From NCBI RefSeq assembly GCF_004216695.1, contig NZ_SGXC01000001.1, positions 1,364,001-1,428,000 of the forward strand: a stretch of 64,000 nucleotides of DNA, read 5' to 3'. Below the pieces are notes generated by a model. It was not told where the DNA came from and did not search any database. It was given only the letters and a program-made list of their open reading frames with translations. Source of the stretch: Pigmentiphaga kullae (GTDB lineage: Bacteria > Pseudomonadota > Gammaproteobacteria > Burkholderiales > Burkholderiaceae_B). This document shows, piece after piece, positions 59,832 to 64,000 of this stretch. A program made the position numbers and the translations under genes. Numbering within the stretch: position 1 is the stretch's first letter; every line of letters begins with the position of its first letter.

Positions 59832-60695
59832 ATGTCCCACGATTTGCGCAACCGCCTGGCCCGTCCCGGCATCGTGCTCGCCCCGGGCGTCTACGATGCC
59901 TTCAGCGCCCTGGTCGCCGAACAGGCCGGCTTCGAGGCCCTGTACCTGTCCGGCGCGTCCATCGCCTATACCCGGCTGGGGCGTTCGGACGTCGGCCTGA
60001 CCACCTATACCGAAGTCGCCGATACCCTGGCGCGCATCACCGAACGGGTGTCGCTGCCCGTGATCGTCGATGCGGACACCGGGTTCGGCAACGCGCTGAA
60101 CGCGATGCGCGCGGTGCGCGGCCTGGAGCGCGCCGGCGCCGCGATGGTACAGCTCGAGGACCAGACCTTTCCCAAGCGCTGCGGCCATCTGGACGGCAAG
60201 TCCGTGGTGCCGGTTGCCGAGATGGCCGGCAAGCTCAAGGCCGCGCTGGACGCGCGCGTCTCGTCCTCCACCCTGATCCTGGCGCGTACCGACGCGGTCG
60301 CGGTGGAAGGGCTGGAGGCCGCGCTGGAGCGCGCCGAACGTTATCTGGAGACCGGAGTGGACGCGCTGTTCATCGAGGCCCTGAGGACGCCAGAGCAGAT
60401 GGACGCGGCCTGCCGCCGCTTCAAGGGCCGGGCGCCGTTGCTGGCCAACATGGTGGAGGGAGGCAAGACCCCCATCCAGAGCGCGGCGGAACTGGAGCGG
60501 CACGGCTTCGGCATCGCCATCTTCCCGGGCGGCACCGCGCGCGCGGTGGCCCATGTGCTGCAAGGCTACTACGGCAGCCTGCGCGAACACGGCACGACCT
60601 CCCCCTGGCGCGACCGCATGCTGGATTTCGACGAACTGAACGCGCTGATCGGCACGCCGGAACTGATGCGGCTGGGAAGTTCGTATTCCGGTTGA
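59832..60695 (+). CDS. PEP-mutase/isocitrate-lyase-superfamily C-C lyase (2-methylisocitrate / 2,3-dimethylmalate lyase-like)
   Basis: 287 residues. Mg-binding DADTGFGN (Asp80, Asp82) and the lyase signature QLEDQTFPKRCGH with catalytic Cys117, both typical of true lyases rather than PEP mutases. LYLSGASIAYTRLGRSD lines the active site. Such enzymes cleave malate derivatives retro-aldol-wise to pyruvate or glyoxylate plus a small acid. As the last gene of the dehydratase operon it would cleave the hydrated product. Oxaloacetate-decarboxylase-like activity is the main alternative. Confidence 0.9.
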   Translation: MSHDLRNRLARPGIVLAPGVYDAFSALVAEQAGFEALYLSGASIAYTRLGRSDVGLTTYTEVADTLARITERVSLPVIVDADTGFGNALNAMRAVRGLERAGAAMVQLEDQTFPKRCGHLDGKSVVPVAEMAGKLKAALDARVSSSTLILARTDAVAVEGLEAALERAERYLETGVDALFIEALRTPEQMDAACRRFKGRAPLLANMVEGGKTPIQSAAELERHGFGIAIFPGGTARAVAHVLQGYYGSLREHGTTSPWRDRMLDFDELNALIGTPELMRLGSSYSG

Positions 60696-60746
60696 GCACG
60701 CGTACCCCATGTGATGCGATCATGGCGGCTTCGACAAGGAGCCGCG

Positions 60747-61655
60747 ATGACGCTACAGCAACTGCGCGACTTTCTGGCTGTGGTGGAGCAGGGCAGCTTC
60801 AGGCAGGCCGCCCGTATCCTGGACGTTTCCCAGGCTGGCCTGACCAATAGCGTGAAGGCGCTCGAATCCTCGTTGGGGGGATCCCTGCTCGCCCGCTCGG
60901 GGCGCGGGGTTCACCTGACCGAAGCCGGCCACCGGCTGTATGCCAGGGCGATCCTGATCGACCGCGAGGCCAGGCGCGCCGAGGACGAGGTGAGGCAGAT
61001 GCACGGCCACGAGACGGGCACGGTGGACGTGGCGATCGGGCCGTCCATGACCGCGCTGCTGCTGCCGCGCGTGGTCGCGGATTTCCGCGCGCGCTTCCCC
61101 AAGGTTGAACTGCGCCTGACCAGCGGCTTCTTCGAGCAGATCCTGCCCTCGCTGCAGTTGGGACAGGTGGATTTCGCGGTGACGTCGGTGCCGGACGAAG
61201 GCGCGGGCGGAGGCCTGGTCAGCACGCCCCTGTTGCAGACGCGCCTGGGCGTGGTGGCCCGCAAGGGGCATCCGATGGCGGATGCCCGGTCGCTGCGCGA
61301 ACTGGCCGACTGCGAATGGGTGGTGATGGGGCCGCCGGGACGGCCGGGCGGCACGATCGTACGTTTCTTCGAGGACAACGGGCTGCCCGCGCCCAAGGCC
61401 GCGGTGCGCTGCGAATCGTTCGCCCAGGTCATGGCCCTGGTCAATTCCACCGATCTGCTGGCACTGGTCCCGCGCGTGATGCTGGACCAGGGACTGCTGG
61501 GCAGCCTCGTGGTCCCGGTCGAACTCGACGAGCACGCGCATAGCTTCGAGATCTGCCTGGTGCGCCGCGCCGAGGCCTCGCTGACGCCCGCCGCGGCCGC
61601 CTTCGCCGCGATGTGCGAATCGTGCAGCCGCATCATCGCCGGCATGGGCAGGTAG
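60747..61655 (+). CDS. LysR-family regulator
   Basis: 302 residues from MTLQQLRDFLAVVEQG, preceded by AAGGAG. Helix-turn-helix: SFRQAARILDVSQAGLTNSVKALESSLGGSLLAR. Effector domain: VDVAIGPSMTALLLPRVVADFRARFPKVELRL, with VRCESFAQVMALVNSTDLLALVPR late. It lies 51 bases after the lyase on the same strand and converges on the Bug-ligBA operon. It may regulate the ligA-ligB-bug genes, a second layer beside GntR. Confidence 0.9.
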   Translation: MTLQQLRDFLAVVEQGSFRQAARILDVSQAGLTNSVKALESSLGGSLLARSGRGVHLTEAGHRLYARAILIDREARRAEDEVRQMHGHETGTVDVAIGPSMTALLLPRVVADFRARFPKVELRLTSGFFEQILPSLQLGQVDFAVTSVPDEGAGGGLVSTPLLQTRLGVVARKGHPMADARSLRELADCEWVVMGPPGRPGGTIVRFFEDNGLPAPKAAVRCESFAQVMALVNSTDLLALVPRVMLDQGLLGSLVVPVELDEHAHSFEICLVRRAEASLTPAAAAFAAMCESCSRIIAGMGR

Positions 61656-61658
61656 AAC

Positions 61659-61680
61659 GGCCCGCGGTTGCCCGCGGGCC
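61659..61680. terminator. Hairpin between convergent lysR and bug
   Basis: GGCCCGCGG (61659-61667) pairs perfectly with CCGCGGGCC (61672-61680) around TTGC. It lies between the two stops and is likely shared; no T tract. Confidence 0.55.
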
Positions 61681-61687
61681 GCATGCC

Positions 61688-62665
61688 TCAGTCCAGCTGG
61701 AGGTCCAGGCTGCGGACGATGGGCTCCCAGCGTGCCGTATCGGCCCGGAGCATCGCGGCGGCCTCGGCCGACGGGGTGCCGGCGGTCACCATGTCGAGTT
61801 CGGTCAGCCGGGCGATGATGGCCGGGTGTTTCATCGCGCGGGCGACGGCCTCCTGCAGGACCGCGATGCTGGCGGGCGGCGTGTCCTTGTGCACCCACAC
61901 GTACTGTTTGAACGTGGCGTCCAGGCCGTCCACGCCCGTCGCCTGGGCGAGCGTGGGCACCTCGGGCAGGCTGGGCGACCGGATCGCGGTGGACACCGCA
62001 AGCGCCGTCAGCTTGCCGGTCTTGATGTGAGGCAGCACGGTCGGACCCGCCAGCCAGCCGCAATCGACCTGGCCGCCCAGCACGTCGGTCAGCGCGGGAC
62101 CGGGGCCGCGATAGGCCACATGCTGGATGTCGGCGCCCGTGGCGCGCAGGAACATGGCGCCGGCCAGGTGTCCGGGCGTGCCGTTGCCGCCCGAGGCATA
62201 GGTCAGCCGCTTCTTCCCGGCCAGCTCCACCAGCTGGCTGGCGCGGTCGACCTTCACGCCCGGATGGCAGACCAGCACCTGGTTGAAGGTGGCCACCATG
62301 GATACCGGCACCATGTCGCGGCGCGCATCGAAGCTGAGTTTCTTGTAGACCAGCGGGTTCACGGTGACGACCGTGTCGGCGCCGACCAGCAGCACGTGTC
62401 CATCGGGCCGGGCCCGCAGCATCTCGCCGGGCGCGAGATTCAGGCCGGCCCCAGGGCGGTTCTCGACCGTGAAGGTCTGGCCGAACGAGGCGGCCAACTG
62501 TTCGGCCAGCGACCGGGCGATGATGTCCGACGGCGCGCCCGGCGGGGAACCGGACAGCATGCGGACCGGCCCGCCGGGATAGGCGGGTTGCGCGGCGGCG
62601 CAGGGCGCGGCCGCGGTCGTTACGGCAAGGGCCAGCAGGCATGCCGGCGGGGTAAGGCGGATCAT
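61688..62665 (-). CDS. Bug (TctC-like) periplasmic binding protein
   Basis: 325 residues. Signal peptide ends at APCAAAQ; mature YPGGPVRMLSGSPPGAPSD and VENRPGAGLNLAPGEML are variant but recognisable Bug segments. The usual VVPF of the first strand reads MLSGS. Its ATG overlaps the ligB stop (ATGA), so it is co-translated with the dioxygenase and may bind an aromatic acid for that pathway. Confidence 0.9.
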   Translation of the reverse strand: MIRLTPPACLLALAVTTAAAPCAAAQPAYPGGPVRMLSGSPPGAPSDIIARSLAEQLAASFGQTFTVENRPGAGLNLAPGEMLRARPDGHVLLVGADTVVTVNPLVYKKLSFDARRDMVPVSMVATFNQVLVCHPGVKVDRASQLVELAGKKRLTYASGGNGTPGHLAGAMFLRATGADIQHVAYRGPGPALTDVLGGQVDCGWLAGPTVLPHIKTGKLTALAVSTAIRSPSLPEVPTLAQATGVDGLDATFKQYVWVHKDTPPASIAVLQEAVARAMKHPAIIARLTELDMVTAGTPSAEAAAMLRADTARWEPIVRSLDLQLD

Positions 62666-63516
62666 GAGGTCTCCTCCTCGGCGTCCACGAAAGTGACCAG
62701 CCCCATGCCGCTGGTCATCGGGGCGTAGTAGTTCTTGTGCAGCCGCCGGACCCGCGGCGTCATCGCGCCGCGCATGATCAGCCACATGATCAGTTCGACC
62801 GCCTCGGCCCCGGCCGCCTGCATGATGTCCTCGTGGCTCATGGCCGCGAGCGACGCGGGGTCGGACTCGATCAGGTCCAGCCATCTCCGGTCGAAGGCTT
62901 CGTCCAGATGGCCGAAGCGTTCCCCGTGCAACTGGTGCGACATGCCGCCGGTGCCGACGATCGCCACGCGCGCGTCGGCGGGATAGCTTTCGACGGCGCG
63001 GCGCAGCGCCTGGCCCAGCCGCAGACAGCGGCGAGCCGTGGGCAGCGGATGCTGGATCACGTTGACGACCAGCGGCACGACCTTGATGTTCCAGTCGGGC
63101 TGATAGGACCACAGCAGCGGCAGAGGCACGAGCAGGCCGTGGTCCACCGCCATTTCCTGGCATATCGTCAGGTCGAATTCGTCGGCGATCAGGGCATTGG
63201 CCAGGTGCCAGGACAGGTCCGCGTCGCCCTTGACGGCGGGCAGCGGCCGCTGGCCGAAGCCTTCGTCGGCCAGCGGATAGCTGTCGGCCGTGCCCAGCGC
63301 GAAGGTGGGGCAGCGGTCCAGGCCGAAGTCCGAGCCGTGGTCGTTGTAGACGAAGATCACGGCGTCGGCGCGCACTTCGTTCTCCAGCCAGTCCTTGACC
63401 GGCAGATAGCCGTCGAAAAGCGGCTTCCATGCCGGGTCCTGCTGCTTGCCCAGGTCGAAGGCGCGTCCGATGGACGGAACGTGCGAACTGCCTATGCCTG
63501 CCACGATGCGTGCCAT
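62662..63516 (-). CDS. ligB: Protocatechuate 4,5-dioxygenase-type extradiol dioxygenase, beta (catalytic) subunit
   Basis: 284 residues. Type II (LigB) extradiol fold with Fe(II) ligands His12 (GIGSSHVP), His60 (VYNDHGSDF) and Glu241 (EAVELIMWL), and catalytic His194 in GTGGMSHQLHG. It opens the ring of protocatechuate, gallate or a related catechol next to the hydroxyls. Its ATG overlaps the ligA stop by one base (TGATG), typical of the tight alpha/beta coupling. It may use a substituted protocatechuate, given the neighbours. Confidence 0.92.
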   Translation of the reverse strand: MARIVAGIGSSHVPSIGRAFDLGKQQDPAWKPLFDGYLPVKDWLENEVRADAVIFVYNDHGSDFGLDRCPTFALGTADSYPLADEGFGQRPLPAVKGDADLSWHLANALIADEFDLTICQEMAVDHGLLVPLPLLWSYQPDWNIKVVPLVVNVIQHPLPTARRCLRLGQALRRAVESYPADARVAIVGTGGMSHQLHGERFGHLDEAFDRRWLDLIESDPASLAAMSHEDIMQAAGAEAVELIMWLIMRGAMTPRVRRLHKNYYAPMTSGMGLVTFVDAEEETS

Positions 63517-63881
63517 CAGACGGCCCCCTTGTCCTGGCGCGTGGCGAGGAATTCGTCCAGGCTCTGGCCGCGCATCTGCGCGCCCATCGTGTAGAGCCCG
63601 GCTCCCACCGTCGCGCCGATCTTGATCATGTAGTAGATGTTGCCGCCCAGCCTGACCAGTTCCAGCCAGTCGCGATCGCGGATGGCCTGCTTCTGGGGCT
63701 CGGACAGTCCGAACGAAGCCATGTAGGCTTCCTCGTCCTGCCGGAAGCGTTCGCGGTTTTCGGACCGGGTGAGCGACATGCACAGCTTGTTGACGGGATA
63801 GCCCCGGCGGCTGCGATCGCCGTCGAAGACATAGGTGCCGTCTATGCCCCAGTCCCGGGGCGGGGGTGATGCGTCCGTCAT
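63516..63881 (-). CDS. ligA: Protocatechuate 4,5-dioxygenase-type alpha subunit
   Basis: 121 residues. LigA fold: GTYVFDGDRSRRGYPVNKLCMSL at the N terminus and RFRQDEEAYMASFGLSEPQKQAIRDRDWLELVRLGGNIYYMIKI (in parts). This small helical subunit caps the LigB active site and supplies substrate-selectivity residues. First complete gene of the ligA-ligB-bug operon in the window; the gene upstream runs off the edge. Confidence 0.92.
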   Translation of the reverse strand: MTDASPPPRDWGIDGTYVFDGDRSRRGYPVNKLCMSLTRSENRERFRQDEEAYMASFGLSEPQKQAIRDRDWLELVRLGGNIYYMIKIGATVGAGLYTMGAQMRGQSLDEFLATRQDKGAV

Positions 63882-63907
63882 CGTGTCTCCTGGTAGGACG
63901 TGGGCGG

Positions 63908-64000
63908 TCAGACGTCGAAGGGCAGGCCCGTGTAGTTGCGCGCGAACAATTCCGCGGCACGCGGGTCTTCGACGATCTGTTCGAGTTCGGCAAGCTGCAT
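63908..64000 (-). CDS. C-terminal 30 residues of a gene cut by the window edge
   Basis: Reads EDPRAAELFARNYTGLPFDV and stop, 26 bases upstream of ligA on the same strand. The ATG-like codon at the edge may be internal. By position it could be another step of the 4,5-cleavage route (for example an amidohydrolase), but 30 residues are too few to assign. Confidence 0.6.
   Translation of the reverse strand: MQLAELEQIVEDPRAAELFARNYTGLPFDV

Noticed and set aside
1-64000. Search for CRISPR arrays, insertion sequences, integrases, att-like direct repeats and toxin-antitoxin pairs
   Set aside because: None seen: no regularly spaced repeats, no transposase or integrase motifs, and tRNA-Gln has no flanking partial copy.

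Overview
High-GC (about 68-70 %) chromosomal DNA of a betaproteobacterium, most likely Alcaligenaceae (Bordetella/Achromobacter group). The evidence is the housekeeping order lolB-ispE-tRNA(Gln)-prs-rplY-pth-ychF, an Ada-AlkA chimera, Burkholderiales-type porins, and five separate Bug (TctC-like) periplasmic binding proteins in 64 kb. I see no phage, insertion sequence, CRISPR array or plasmid gene.

Layout. (1) 1-3.2 kb: a Bug-leuD-leuC module on the minus strand, divergent from a UTRA-type GntR regulator. (2) 3.2-14.5 kb: conserved core, with mutY, mutM, a TPR protein, lolB, ispE, tRNA-Gln(TTG), prs, rplY, an alkB/ada-alkA repair pair, pth and a CPBP-type membrane protein. (3) 14.5-29 kb: accessory DNA between pth and ychF. 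It holds an SDR without the usual active site, then a long plus-strand uptake/catabolic operon: ABC binding protein, Rieske oxygenase, FAH-family hydrolase, RidA-like protein, gamma-glutamyltransferase-like protein, ABC permease, a permease-ATPase fusion, ATPase, porin and MarR. An esterase-Bug pair follows. (4) 29-41 kb: ychF, then regulator/efflux/redox genes arranged as regulated pairs with clear dyad operators (GST/LysR, MFS, SDR/TetR, deaminase/CynR, PadR-Fur, MFS-MarR). (5) 41-51.6 kb: isochorismatase, PAP2 phosphatase, Bug, a secreted hydrolase plus lipoprotein, porin, DUF808, a DUF5924-like protein, VOC/TetR, a LEA14-like lipoprotein and an ECF41 sigma factor. (6) 51.8-64 kb: a catabolic region with an FAD monooxygenase and ALDH; a single-Cys Asp/Glu-racemase-family protein and Bug; a GntR; an aconitase-type LeuC/LeuD pair, a Cys-less isochorismatase-fold protein and a PEP-mutase/isocitrate-lyase-family lyase; then LysR, Bug and protocatechuate 4,5-dioxygenase subunits LigA/LigB.

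The most interesting signal is in region 6. The same dyad, CTATTG-N6-CAATAG (one copy imperfect), stands in front of the monooxygenase-ALDH operon, between the divergent Bug-racemase and gntR genes, and in front of the LeuC/D-isochorismatase-lyase operon. This ties three transcription units into one probable GntR regulon. The hydratase plus C-C lyase pair resembles the end of the 2,3-dimethylmaleate (nicotinate fermentation) route. Two enzymes of the set lack canonical catalytic cysteines, which suggests a catabolic route for a substituted maleate/malate-type acid that I cannot match to a described pathway.
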